From assembly GCF_000367365.1 (NCBI RefSeq), contig NZ_BARF01000033.1, positions 36,404 to 100,403 on the forward strand: a stretch of 64,000 nucleotides of DNA, read 5' to 3'. This DNA is from Streptomyces prunicolor NBRC 13075. GTDB lineage: Bacteria > Actinomycetota > Actinomycetes > Streptomycetales > Streptomycetaceae. The notes under the pieces were generated by a model. The model did no database searches and was not told the DNA's origin. It saw only the letters and a list, made by a program, of their open reading frames with translations. Position 1 is the first letter of the stretch, and the number at the start of each line of letters is the position of its first letter. The translations under genes and the position numbers were made by a program. Of the stretch, positions 35,699 to 43,147 are shown piece after piece.

Positions 35699-36154
35699 AT
35701 GCGGATCTCTGTTTCCTCGGACATGGACGAACCCGTGGCCCGTTCCCTCGTCGCCGAGTTGCGCGGCCGGGGCCACGAGGTGGCGGCGTACGGGGCGTTG
35801 CGGCCCGGGGACGACCCGCAGTGGGCGGTCTGCTCGGAGGCCGCGGCCCGCGAGGTCGCCGCCGGGACCTCGGACCAGGCGGTCGTGTGCTGCTGGACCG
35901 GTACGGGCGCGTCGATCGCCGCGAACAAGGTGCCCGGCGTACGGGCGGCCCTGTGCACGGACGCGTACACGGCGGACGGCGCGCGCCGCTGGAACGACGC
36001 CAACGTCCTTGCCCTCAGCCTGCGGCTGACGTCCGAGCCTCTGCTCAAGGAGATCCTCGACGCCTGGTTCACGGCGGAGCCCAGCGCGGACGCCGACGAC
36101 CGGGAGAACGTCGCCCGCGTCGGCCGACTCGACCTGAACAGGCCTGCGCCGTAG
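35699..36154 (+). CDS. RpiB/LacA/LacB-family sugar-phosphate isomerase-like protein
   Basis: 151 residues: SVSSDMDEPVARSLVAELRG at the N-terminus and the family core VVCCWTGTGASIAANKVPGV with the Cys/Thr catalytic region, followed by ALCTDAYTADGARRWNDAN. Such proteins interconvert ribose-5-P and ribulose-5-P or related sugars. Position 1-10 differs from classical RpiB (shorter and lacking the usual GxDHAG start), so activity is uncertain. ATG at 35699 has only a weak ribosome site. An excellent terminator follows. Confidence 0.82.
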   Translation: MRISVSSDMDEPVARSLVAELRGRGHEVAAYGALRPGDDPQWAVCSEAAAREVAAGTSDQAVVCCWTGTGASIAANKVPGVRAALCTDAYTADGARRWNDANVLALSLRLTSEPLLKEILDAWFTAEPSADADDRENVARVGRLDLNRPAP

Positions 36155-36200
36155 GCGAGTTCGGGCAAGCACGCTCTCGCCGCAGGGGGCGTCGCTCTCG

Positions 36201-36239
36201 CCGAACCGGCCGTTCTCGGGGGCCGGTTCGGTTTTTTTT
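36201..36239 (+). terminator. Rho-independent terminator
   Basis: CCGAACCGGCC and GGCCGGTTCGG form an 11-bp perfect stem with a 9-nt loop, followed immediately by eight T. It ends the RpiB-like transcript. Confidence 0.92.
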
Positions 36240-36301
36240 GTTTCCTCCGGGCGCATGATTTATTTCCGGCAGGGCACTCGGATGCCTGGAGGTCGATACA
36301 T

Positions 36302-36472
36302 ATGTTTCCCCTGATCCTTGTTCTTCTCCTTGCACTGCTTCTTTTCGGTGCGGGATTCGCCATCAAAATTCTTTGGTGGGTCGCAATCGTCGTTCTCGTC
36401 CTGTGGCTGCTCGGATTTGTCGCCCGTTCAACGGGTTCCGGCGGTAGTCGAGGGCGTTGGTACCGCTGGTAG
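36302..36472 (+). CDS. Small hydrophobic membrane protein
   Basis: 56 residues: MFPLILVLLLALLLFGAGFA, then a second helix WWVAIVVLVLWLLGFVAR, ending in a Gly/Ser/Arg tail. It has the layout of the short two-helix hydrophobic proteins found near stress genes in many Gram-positives. The ribosome site GGAGG lies 8 nt before the ATG. It lies 51 bp upstream of the PRC-barrel gene and probably shares its transcript. Confidence 0.82.
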   Translation: MFPLILVLLLALLLFGAGFAIKILWWVAIVVLVLWLLGFVARSTGSGGSRGRWYRW

Positions 36473-36523
36473 GAGATAAATCGCCGGTCTCTCCCTTCAC
36501 CCGCAATAAAGTGAGGTTTATAC

Positions 36524-36874
36524 ATGGCTGACAACATGTGGGACTACCAGGCCGATTCGGGCCACCAGACCGGTACCGATCTGACCGGATTCAAGGTCGA
36601 GGCGAGTGACGGCTCGATCGGCAAGGTCGACAAGCACTCCGAGGACGTCGGCGCGATGTACATCGTCGTCGACACCGGTGTGTGGATCTTCGGCAAGCAC
36701 GTACTGCTGCCCGTCGGCACGATCTCGTCCATCGACGTGGCGGGGCGGACGATCCACGTCGGCCGTACGAAGGAAGAGATCAAGAACTCCCCGGAGTTCG
36801 ACAAGGACAAGCACCCCGGTGACGCCGGTTACCACGAGCAGGTCGGCGGCTACTACGGGCACCCGCGCACCTGA
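36524..36874 (+). CDS. PRC-barrel domain protein
   Basis: 116 residues. The PRC barrel spans about 20-85 (LTGFKVEASDGSIGKVDKHS, MYIVVDTGVWIFGKHVLLPV), then a charged tail and YHEQVGGYYGHPRT. PRC-barrel proteins are soluble and often stress-induced in Streptomyces; exact role unknown. GAGG before the ATG. Neighbouring SigB-pathway genes suggest a stress regulon, an inference. Followed by a terminator. Confidence 0.88.
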   Translation: MADNMWDYQADSGHQTGTDLTGFKVEASDGSIGKVDKHSEDVGAMYIVVDTGVWIFGKHVLLPVGTISSIDVAGRTIHVGRTKEEIKNSPEFDKDKHPGDAGYHEQVGGYYGHPRT

Positions 36875-36891
36875 TCGGCGTTCCGCAGCGT

Positions 36892-36939
36892 GACGGGGTG
36901 GTGGGCATCGGCAGTTCGGCCGGTGCCCACCACCCCGTC
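36892..36939 (+). terminator. Hairpin terminator after the PRC-barrel gene
   Basis: A perfect 16-bp stem (GACGGGGTGGTGGGCA with TGCCCACCACCCCGTC) around a 16-nt loop. Confidence 0.85.
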
Positions 36940-37044
36940 GTGCTACCCCCGTAGACTGCCGGAGCGGTGACCGCCGTCCGCCTTGTCACCGCGTGCCGTG
37001 GACGTCTCCTGGCCCGGCCCGACAAGGATCGAGGTGGCGGCGCG

Positions 37045-37977
37045 ATGAGTACGGCCACCACCGGTGATCCGTTCGTGCACCCCGCGCTGTTCTACCGGGG
37101 CGAGCAGCAGTACACGGCCGGTACGGTGCCGTTCGTGCGGGCCGGACTGGCCGCCGGGGAGGCTGTCGCGGTCGCCGTTCCCGGACCCCACCTCGAACTG
37201 ATCAGGGCCGGCCTCGGGTCGAGCGCCACCAACGTACGGTTCCTCGACATGACCGAGGTCGGCCGCAATCCGGGGCGGATCATCCCCGGCGTGCTGCGGG
37301 CCTTCGCCGACGCCCACGCCGACCGCGGCCGGGTGCGGATCATCGGGGAACCGATCTGGCCGGGCCGCACCGCCGTCGAGTACCCGGCGTGCGTCCAGCA
37401 CGAAGCGCTGATCAACTCCGCGTTCCGGGATCGCGAGGTGACGATCCTGTGCCCGTACGACGCGGACCGGCTGGAACCCGACGTGCTCGCCGACGCCCGC
37501 GCCACCCACCCGGTCGTCATCGACGAGGGCGCCCAACTACCCAGCCCCGCCTACGATCCGCAGCGCGTGATCGCCCGCTACAACGAGCCGCTCCCCCGCC
37601 CACCGGGCGCGGCCTCGATCTCGTTCGACGCGGGAGAACTCCCCAAGTCCCGCTATTTCGCGGTCCAGGAGGCCGAGCGGCTGGGCCTGATGGGCGTACG
37701 GCTTCAGGATCTGACGCTGGCCGTCGCGGAGTTGACCACCAACAGCGTGCTGCACGGCGGCGGTTCGGGGACGCTGCGGATCTGGGCCGAGGACGAGCGG
37801 ATCGTCTGCGAGGTGCGGGACCACGGCCGTCTGTCGGATCCGCTGGCCGGCCGACGACCCGCGTCACGCGACCAACCCGGCGGACGCGGCCTGCTGTTGG
37901 TGCACTACATCGCCGATCTGGTCCGCGTCCATACGGCTCCGGACGGCACAACCATCCGTTTCTACCTGGCCCGTTGA
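37045..37977 (+). CDS. RsbA-family sensor anti-sigma regulator (MEDS plus HATPase)
   Basis: 310 residues. The N-terminal MEDS domain (about 10-185: ALFYRGEQQYTAGTVPFVRA, VRIIGEPIWPGRTAVEY, VTILCPYDADRL) is a sensory domain. The C-terminal HATPase_c fold (about 200-310) has the N-box LAVAELTTNSVLHGGG and the G-box QPGGRGLLLVHYIADLV, as in RsbW-type anti-sigma kinases. It may bind the sigma factor, phosphorylate the STAS protein, or both. GAGG precedes the ATG at 37045. Convergent with the STAS gene, the stops being 4 bp apart. Confidence 0.88.
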   Translation: MSTATTGDPFVHPALFYRGEQQYTAGTVPFVRAGLAAGEAVAVAVPGPHLELIRAGLGSSATNVRFLDMTEVGRNPGRIIPGVLRAFADAHADRGRVRIIGEPIWPGRTAVEYPACVQHEALINSAFRDREVTILCPYDADRLEPDVLADARATHPVVIDEGAQLPSPAYDPQRVIARYNEPLPRPPGAASISFDAGELPKSRYFAVQEAERLGLMGVRLQDLTLAVAELTTNSVLHGGGSGTLRIWAEDERIVCEVRDHGRLSDPLAGRRPASRDQPGGRGLLLVHYIADLVRVHTAPDGTTIRFYLAR

Positions 37978-37981
37978 CGTC

Positions 37982-38344
37982 CTAGGGGCGGGTCTTCGGC
38001 GGTGTCCAGGCCGCTTCGGCGGCTTGAGCGGTGGGGTGGGTGGTGAAGACCTGGTCCAGTCCGACCATCTGGAAGATCCGGCTGATGTGGTCGGGGACAG
38101 CCACCAGGGAGATGCCCGCACGGGCGGCGAGCGCGTGGTTGCGGGCCGCGAGCAGGGCGGTGATGCCGCTGGAGTCGCAGAACGTGACGCCGGTCAGGTC
38201 GACGACCAGCTGCGAGCCGTCCCGGAGCACCAACTCCGGGAAGAGTGCACGCACTTGGGCGGAGCTGTCGTAGTCGAGTTCCCCGGTCAGCTCGACGACG
38301 GGCCCCGCGGGCGTGGTCCGGGTGCGGATGGCGAGTTGAGTCAC
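37982..38344 (-). CDS. STAS-domain anti-sigma factor antagonist
   Basis: 120 residues, one STAS domain: VVELTGELDYDSSAQVRALF, LVVDLTGVTFCDSSGITALL (phosphorylatable Ser in the DSSG loop) and ISLVAVPDHISRIFQMVGLD. It works like RsbV: unphosphorylated it traps the anti-sigma kinase and frees the sigma factor. GTG at 38344 overlaps the TGA of the phosphatase gene (GTGA), so it is translationally coupled to the enzyme that would dephosphorylate it. Confidence 0.92.
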   Translation of the reverse strand: MTQLAIRTRTTPAGPVVELTGELDYDSSAQVRALFPELVLRDGSQLVVDLTGVTFCDSSGITALLAARNHALAARAGISLVAVPDHISRIFQMVGLDQVFTTHPTAQAAEAAWTPPKTRP

Positions 38345-39609
38345 GGCTGCTCTTCGCTGGTGGGTCGGGGCACGTTGATGGCGAGTACGGCGGTGTCGTC
38401 GTCGACGCCGGTACCGAAGGTGTCGAGCAGGTCGCGGATCGCGGCGACGGTGTCGGAGGCGGTGGTGGGTGCCAGGGCGCGGACGAAGTCGAGGAGGGCC
38501 TCGTCGCCGTAGCGGCCGCCACCCCTGGTGCCGTCCGGGTGGGCTTCGGTGAGGCCGTCGGTGTGCAACAGCAGGGTGTCGCCCGCCGCCAAGTGCACGG
38601 TGGCGGTGGCGATATGGGCGTCGGACAGGACGCCCATGAGCTGTCCGCCGGGAGTGTGCACATGGTCGGCGCTGCCGTCGGCACGCAGCAGCAGGGCGGG
38701 CGGGTGGCCACCGCTGGCCAGGGTGATGCGGAAGCCGCCGCGGTCGCCCTCGGGGGTGAGCAGGCCGAAGACGACGGTGCAGAACCGCGGGTCGTGGCCG
38801 TTGTACTCGTGGTGCAGGACTGTGTTGAGGTTGCCCAGGACGGCGGCCGGGTCGGGGTCGTAGACGGCGGCGGCACGCAGCGTGTAGCGGGCCAGCGAGG
38901 TGACGGCCGCCGCCGCGGCGCCCTTGCCGCACACGTCCCCGAGGAACAGCCCCCAGGTACCGGCGGAGAGGGGGAAGAGGTCGTAGAAATCGCCGCCGAC
39001 CATGTCGGTGGAGGCGACGTGGTAGTGCGCGGCCACGTCAAGTCCGGGCACGTTCACCAGAGTTGGCGGCAGCAGGGTCTGCTGGAGGGTGGCGTTGAGG
39101 CGTTTGAGTTCCTCGCGTTCGAGTTCCGCCTCCTTTCGGGCGCGCAGCAGTTCCGTCTCGTAGGCGCGGCGGTCGCGGGCGTCGAAGACGGTGGTGCGGA
39201 TCAGCAGCGGCCGGCCGTCGCCGCCGGTCTTGACGGTGGAGGTCACCAGCACGGGCAGCCGGGTGCCGTCGAGGGCCTTGAGTTCGAGGGCGATCCCGCT
39301 GACCTCGCCCTGCATACGCAGCAGCGGGCCGAAGTGGGTCTCGTGGTAGAGACGGCCGCCCACGGTCAGCAGGTCGGAGAAGGTCCTACGGCCCACCAGG
39401 TCACCGTGGTCGTAGCCGAGCCAGTCGAGGAGCGTCGTGTTGATCTTCGCGATGGTGCCGTCCAGCAGGGTGGAGAGGTAGCCGCACGGCGCGTGTTCGT
39501 ACAGGTCCTCGGCGCTGTCCTCGAGGAGCGCGGAGAACGTCGCGTGATCGTCGCCGGGGTGTTGTGGACGTGGCTGATCGACGCTCTCGCTGTCGCCGCT
39601 CGCGCTCAT
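38341..39609 (-). CDS. rsbP: RsbP-like PAS-PP2C phosphatase
   Basis: 422 residues: N-terminal PAS domain (about 30-155: LYEHAPCGYLSTLLDGTIAK, DWLGYDHGDLVGRRTF), coiled linker (RAYETELLRARKEAELEREE), then a SpoIIE/PP2C domain (about 185-415). Metal-site motifs are DMVGGDFYDLF, GLFLGDVCGKG, and GVDDDTAVLAI. The layout is that of Bacillus RsbP, which reactivates RsbV under energy stress. Start ATG at 39609 shares one base with the stop of the rsbQ-like gene (TGATG). Confidence 0.9.
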   Translation of the reverse strand: MSASGDSESVDQPRPQHPGDDHATFSALLEDSAEDLYEHAPCGYLSTLLDGTIAKINTTLLDWLGYDHGDLVGRRTFSDLLTVGGRLYHETHFGPLLRMQGEVSGIALELKALDGTRLPVLVTSTVKTGGDGRPLLIRTTVFDARDRRAYETELLRARKEAELEREELKRLNATLQQTLLPPTLVNVPGLDVAAHYHVASTDMVGGDFYDLFPLSAGTWGLFLGDVCGKGAAAAAVTSLARYTLRAAAVYDPDPAAVLGNLNTVLHHEYNGHDPRFCTVVFGLLTPEGDRGGFRITLASGGHPPALLLRADGSADHVHTPGGQLMGVLSDAHIATATVHLAAGDTLLLHTDGLTEAHPDGTRGGGRYGDEALLDFVRALAPTTASDTVAAIRDLLDTFGTGVDDDTAVLAINVPRPTSEEQP

Positions 39610-40427
39610 CAGCGCCCGGCTCGGACGAAGTCGGTGATCGCGGCGGCCGTTTCCTCGGGCGCGGCGAGCTGGGGGCAGTGCCCGGTCGCCTTCAGGGTGA
39701 CCAGGCGGCTGCCCGGGATCCGGGTCCGTACGAAGGCTCCGACCTCCGGGGGCGCGATCGCGTCGGCGGAACACTGGGCGACCAGCGTGGGCACGCCGAC
39801 CTCGGCGAGGTCCTCGCGGTTGTCGGAGAGGAAGGTGACGCGGGCGAAGACACGGGCGATGTCGGGATCGGCGCGGCAGAAGCTGTTGGTCAACTCCTCG
39901 CCCAGTTCCGGGCGTTCGGGGTTGCCCATGATCACCGGTGCCATGGCGCCCGACCAGCCCAGGTAGTTGGCGTCCAGCGACTCCAGCAGCTCGTCGATGT
40001 CCTCGGCGCTGAACCCGCCGCGATAGCCGGTGGCGGGATCGTCGACGAAGCACGGCGAGGGGGCGAGCAGCACCAGACCGGTGAACGCCTGCGGCTCGCG
40101 GGCGGCGGCGAGGACGCCCATCATCGCGCTCACGGAGTGCCCCACAAACGTCACCGGGCCGAGCGCCAGTTCACGGCAGATCTCCAGCACGTCCTCGGTG
40201 TAGCCGTCCAGCGTGGAGTGGCGCTCCGGGCTCCAGGCGGACGGATCGGAGTGTCCGGCGCCCACATGGTCGAAGAGCACCACGGTGAAGTCGCGTTCCA
40301 GGAGCGGTACCACCAGCCGCCACATGTGCTGGTCGCACCCGAAGCCGTGCGCCAGCATCACGACCGGCCCACCGGCCCGGCCCGACACCGTCACGTGGTT
40401 CCTGCTCCGCGTACTCAGCCGGCACAT
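39609..40427 (-). CDS. rsbQ: RsbQ-like alpha/beta hydrolase (energy-stress activator)
   Basis: 272 residues. From memory it follows B. subtilis RsbQ closely: RNHVTVSGRAGGPVVMLAHG, HGFGCDQHMWRLVVPLLERD, GHSVSAMMGVLAAAREPQAF (nucleophile Ser near residue 98), LLAPSPCFVDDP, NYLGWSGAMAPVIMGNPERP, and LKATGHCPQLAAPEETA (His). RsbQ binds or processes a ligand and activates RsbP through its PAS domain. It is coupled to rsbP by a TGATG overlap, the same order as in Bacillus. ATG at 40427 (family start); a GAGG lies just upstream. Confidence 0.92.
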   Translation of the reverse strand: MCRLSTRSRNHVTVSGRAGGPVVMLAHGFGCDQHMWRLVVPLLERDFTVVLFDHVGAGHSDPSAWSPERHSTLDGYTEDVLEICRELALGPVTFVGHSVSAMMGVLAAAREPQAFTGLVLLAPSPCFVDDPATGYRGGFSAEDIDELLESLDANYLGWSGAMAPVIMGNPERPELGEELTNSFCRADPDIARVFARVTFLSDNREDLAEVGVPTLVAQCSADAIAPPEVGAFVRTRIPGSRLVTLKATGHCPQLAAPEETAAAITDFVRAGR

Positions 40428-40479
40428 CCTCACAGACCGCCTGCTTGTCCACCCGCCGCGCGCACCCGGTACCGATGCC

Positions 40480-40926
40480 TCAGGGCTGCTTCGGCTTGCC
40501 CAGGGACCAGCCGGACACATCCGTGAGCCGGCCGCGCCACAGCGGCATGACGTCGGTCCCGCCCCCGCCGACGACACCGGTGGCATCGCGCAGATGGATC
40601 CACTGCGGCAGCCGTTGCGGAACGGGTCCGCCCTGCCTGTCCTCGACCGCCTCGTCCACCTGCTGCGGGAACCGCTCCAGCAGATGCGCGCCAGGGCCGT
40701 CCATCGCGTGCAGGCTGCGTGCCCAGTCGGTGGTCCATGCCTCGTGGGAGATGAGATCGCCGTAGAGGAAGGCTCCTCCGACCGTGAGGGTGATGGGCAG
40801 GGCGGCCTGGGCGTCCTGGCCGATCAGCCGTACCAGCATCTGCAGTTGGAGGTCGGGAACGGGCTCCGTCACGATCGGTGCGGCGGGCTGGTGCAGGGGA
40901 TCGTGGTCGGTGCTCGTGGTGCTCAT
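40480..40926 (-). CDS. GvpU-like conserved protein
   Basis: 148 residues. Core elements: LPITLTVGGAFLYGDLISHE near residue 45 and PQWIHLRDATGVVGGG then PLWRGRLTDVSGWSLGK near the end. This strand pattern resembles gas-vesicle accessory GvpU proteins, but no gas-vesicle gene is near, so function is open. ATG at 40926 follows GGAAGG. It lies between the sigma factor and rsbQ on the same strand and may be part of the same stress unit. Confidence 0.6.
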   Translation of the reverse strand: MSTTSTDHDPLHQPAAPIVTEPVPDLQLQMLVRLIGQDAQAALPITLTVGGAFLYGDLISHEAWTTDWARSLHAMDGPGAHLLERFPQQVDEAVEDRQGGPVPQRLPQWIHLRDATGVVGGGGTDVMPLWRGRLTDVSGWSLGKPKQP

Positions 40927-40978
40927 GCGGGGTGATCCTTCCGGTGCCGCGCGAGGAGAAGTCTGTCGGGCGGAGGGA

Positions 40979-41851
40979 TCACGTGGGTAGGAGGCCGGTG
41001 CGCAGCTTGGCGAGGGTGCGGTTGAGCAGGCGGGAGATGTGCATCTGCGAGAGGTTCAGTACGCGGCCGATCTCCGCCTGGGTGAGCTCCTGGCCGAAGC
41101 GCATCTCGATGATGGTGCGCTCCCGCTCGTCGAGCTGTTGCAGCAGCGGGCCGAGCGTGTGCAGGTCCTCGAACAGCTCCAGGGCCGGATCGTCGTCGCC
41201 CATCGTGTCCGCGTACTTGGGCGCGCTGTCGGACTCGTCGTCGCCGCTCGGGGTGTCGATGGACCCGGCGACATAGCCGTTCGCGGCGACCAGACCCTCG
41301 ATGATCTCGTCCTCGGTCAGCTCCAGATGGGCGGCGAGTTCCTTCACCGTGGGGGTACGGCCCAGCCCGGTGCCGAGGGTCTCCTTGGTCTTCGCGAGGT
41401 CGACCCGGAGTTCCTGGAGGCGCCGGGGGACGTGCACGGCCCAGGTGGTGTCGCGGAAGAACCGCTTGATCTCGCCGAGGATGTAGGGGATCGCGAAGGA
41501 GGTGAACTCGACCTCGCGGGTCAGGTCGAAGCGGTCGATGGCCTTGATCAGACCGATCGTGCCGACCTGGATGACGTCCTCCATGTCACCGCTGCCCCGG
41601 TTGCGGAACCGGCGCGCGGCGAAGGCCACCAGCGACAGGTTCATCTCGATCAGCGTGTTCCGCGCGTACTGGTACTCCTGGGTGCCCTCCTCCAGCTCCT
41701 GGAGCCGGTCGAGGAAGATCCTGGACATCACCCGCGCGTCCTTGGGAGCGACCTTGGCCCCGTCCTCGATCCACGGGAGGTCGTCCACGACATCCGGTGC
41801 TCCCGCGCGGACAGGAGCAGTTGCTTCGAGCGTCTTCACGGAGGAAGCCAC
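40979..41851 (-). CDS. SigB/SigF-family RNA polymerase sigma factor
   Basis: 290 residues, group 3 sigma factor. Region 2 is NLSLVAFAARRFRNRGSGDM then EDVIQVGTIGLIKAIDRFD and FTSFAIPYILGEIKRFFRD. Region 3 follows (VPRRLQELRVDLAKTKETL). Region 4 HTH is LTQAEIGRVLNLSQMHISRL. This is the SigB/SigF/SigG type controlled by anti-sigma partner switching, which matches the STAS, RsbP and HATPase genes next door. GTG at 41851 has only a weak ribosome site. First gene of the run down to 37982. Confidence 0.93.
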   Translation of the reverse strand: MASSVKTLEATAPVRAGAPDVVDDLPWIEDGAKVAPKDARVMSRIFLDRLQELEEGTQEYQYARNTLIEMNLSLVAFAARRFRNRGSGDMEDVIQVGTIGLIKAIDRFDLTREVEFTSFAIPYILGEIKRFFRDTTWAVHVPRRLQELRVDLAKTKETLGTGLGRTPTVKELAAHLELTEDEIIEGLVAANGYVAGSIDTPSGDDESDSAPKYADTMGDDDPALELFEDLHTLGPLLQQLDERERTIIEMRFGQELTQAEIGRVLNLSQMHISRLLNRTLAKLRTGLLPT

Positions 41852-42078
41852 GATGCCGCCTTAACTGGAGAACAGGACGAACGTCGCGTGCCCCCCTCGG
41901 GCACAACCATGTCTCCCCGGACCTCACAATTCCGCAGCCGACCCGAAAGCCTGCCCCACCGGGCTCCGCCGACACGGGAAACGCCCGTGGTTTCACACCA
42001 CTTCGCGGTTTCTTCACACCACTTCAGGGGTTCTACGACGATTCCGCGCATCGGGTCACCGCCACCGGGTGCCAGGGT

Positions 42079-42933
42079 TCACAGGCGGCGCCAGCGTGCC
42101 GAGGCGAACGAGAAACCGCCGAACAGCACGAGCCCGACAGCGACGGCGACCAGCAGCCACGGCCCCGCCGGAGTGTGCGCGAAGGTGCGCAGGGTGGCGT
42201 CCATGCCCTTGACCTGGTGCGGGTCGAAGCGGATGGCTGCCACCAGCGCGAACACACCCACCCCGGCGAACACGACACCGCGCGCCACGCCGCCGCCCAC
42301 GCCCAGGCCGGTGACGACGTGCCGTACCCGGCTGCTCATCTTCCCGGTCTCCAGCCGCCGCAGGAAACGCCGCATCACCGCACGCACCGCGAGGGTCGCA
42401 CCGACCCCGATCAGGACGCAGCCGACGAGACCGACCAGGACCTGCCCGCCCGGCAGTTTCAACGCCGAGGCGGTCCAGTCCTGCGACTTCGCGTCACTGC
42501 CGGACTGCCCGCCGCTCCCGGCGGCGAAGGACGCCGTACCCCAGCAGACGAAGCCGTAGAACACGGCCCGGCCGGCGTCCAGCAGGCGTGAACCGACCTT
42601 GTTCTTCGGCCCGTTCGCCAACAGCGCCTCGGAGGCCCGCCAGATGGCCATGCAGCCGAAGCCGACGACGAGCAGCCACAGCATCACCTTGCCGAAGGGC
42701 TGCGCCGCGACCTGTTGCAACGCGCCCTGCCGGTCCGCCTCCCGGCCCCCGCCGCCGAACGCGATCTGCAGGGCGAGCGCGCCGACGAGGACGTAGACGA
42801 CACTGCGTGCCACGAATCCGGCGCGCCCTGTGACGCCGAGCGCCTGCTTGCCCTCGGCCGCTCCCGATGCATGGCTCCGGGCGGTCGAACTCGCCCTCCG
42901 GAGGCCCCACTTGTGCGTGTGCGACGAGGTCAT
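42079..42933 (-). CDS. DUF1206 membrane protein
   Basis: 284 residues with about six membrane helices in three similar units (GRAGFVARSVVYVLVGALAL, DAGRAVFYGFVCWGTASFAA, GVARGVVFAGVGVFALVAAI), the DUF1206 triplication. No known activity; often near stress sigma factors in actinobacteria. AGGAAGG precedes the ATG at 42933. Divergent from the DD-peptidase across a 214-bp gap that holds a 7-bp inverted repeat (AAGATCC-CC-GGATCTT, 43091-43106). Confidence 0.88.
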   Translation of the reverse strand: MTSSHTHKWGLRRASSTARSHASGAAEGKQALGVTGRAGFVARSVVYVLVGALALQIAFGGGGREADRQGALQQVAAQPFGKVMLWLLVVGFGCMAIWRASEALLANGPKNKVGSRLLDAGRAVFYGFVCWGTASFAAGSGGQSGSDAKSQDWTASALKLPGGQVLVGLVGCVLIGVGATLAVRAVMRRFLRRLETGKMSSRVRHVVTGLGVGGGVARGVVFAGVGVFALVAAIRFDPHQVKGMDATLRTFAHTPAGPWLLVAVAVGLVLFGGFSFASARWRRL

Positions 42934-43147
42934 GGTGCCTTCCTGGAAACACTGGACAGCCGAGACGTGGACGCACGGTGCGCGTCCCGTACTGTCGCGT
43001 GCCCCCGGCGAAGGCTTCGATGTGCGTCGCGGGGGACGGCGTCGTCCGATCACGCAACAAAGGCCCCGCACAGCTGTTACTTTCGCTTTCAAGATCCCCG
43101 GATCTTCCGTCCCCTCCCCCACCCACACACCCCGCGGCGAGGCCCCC

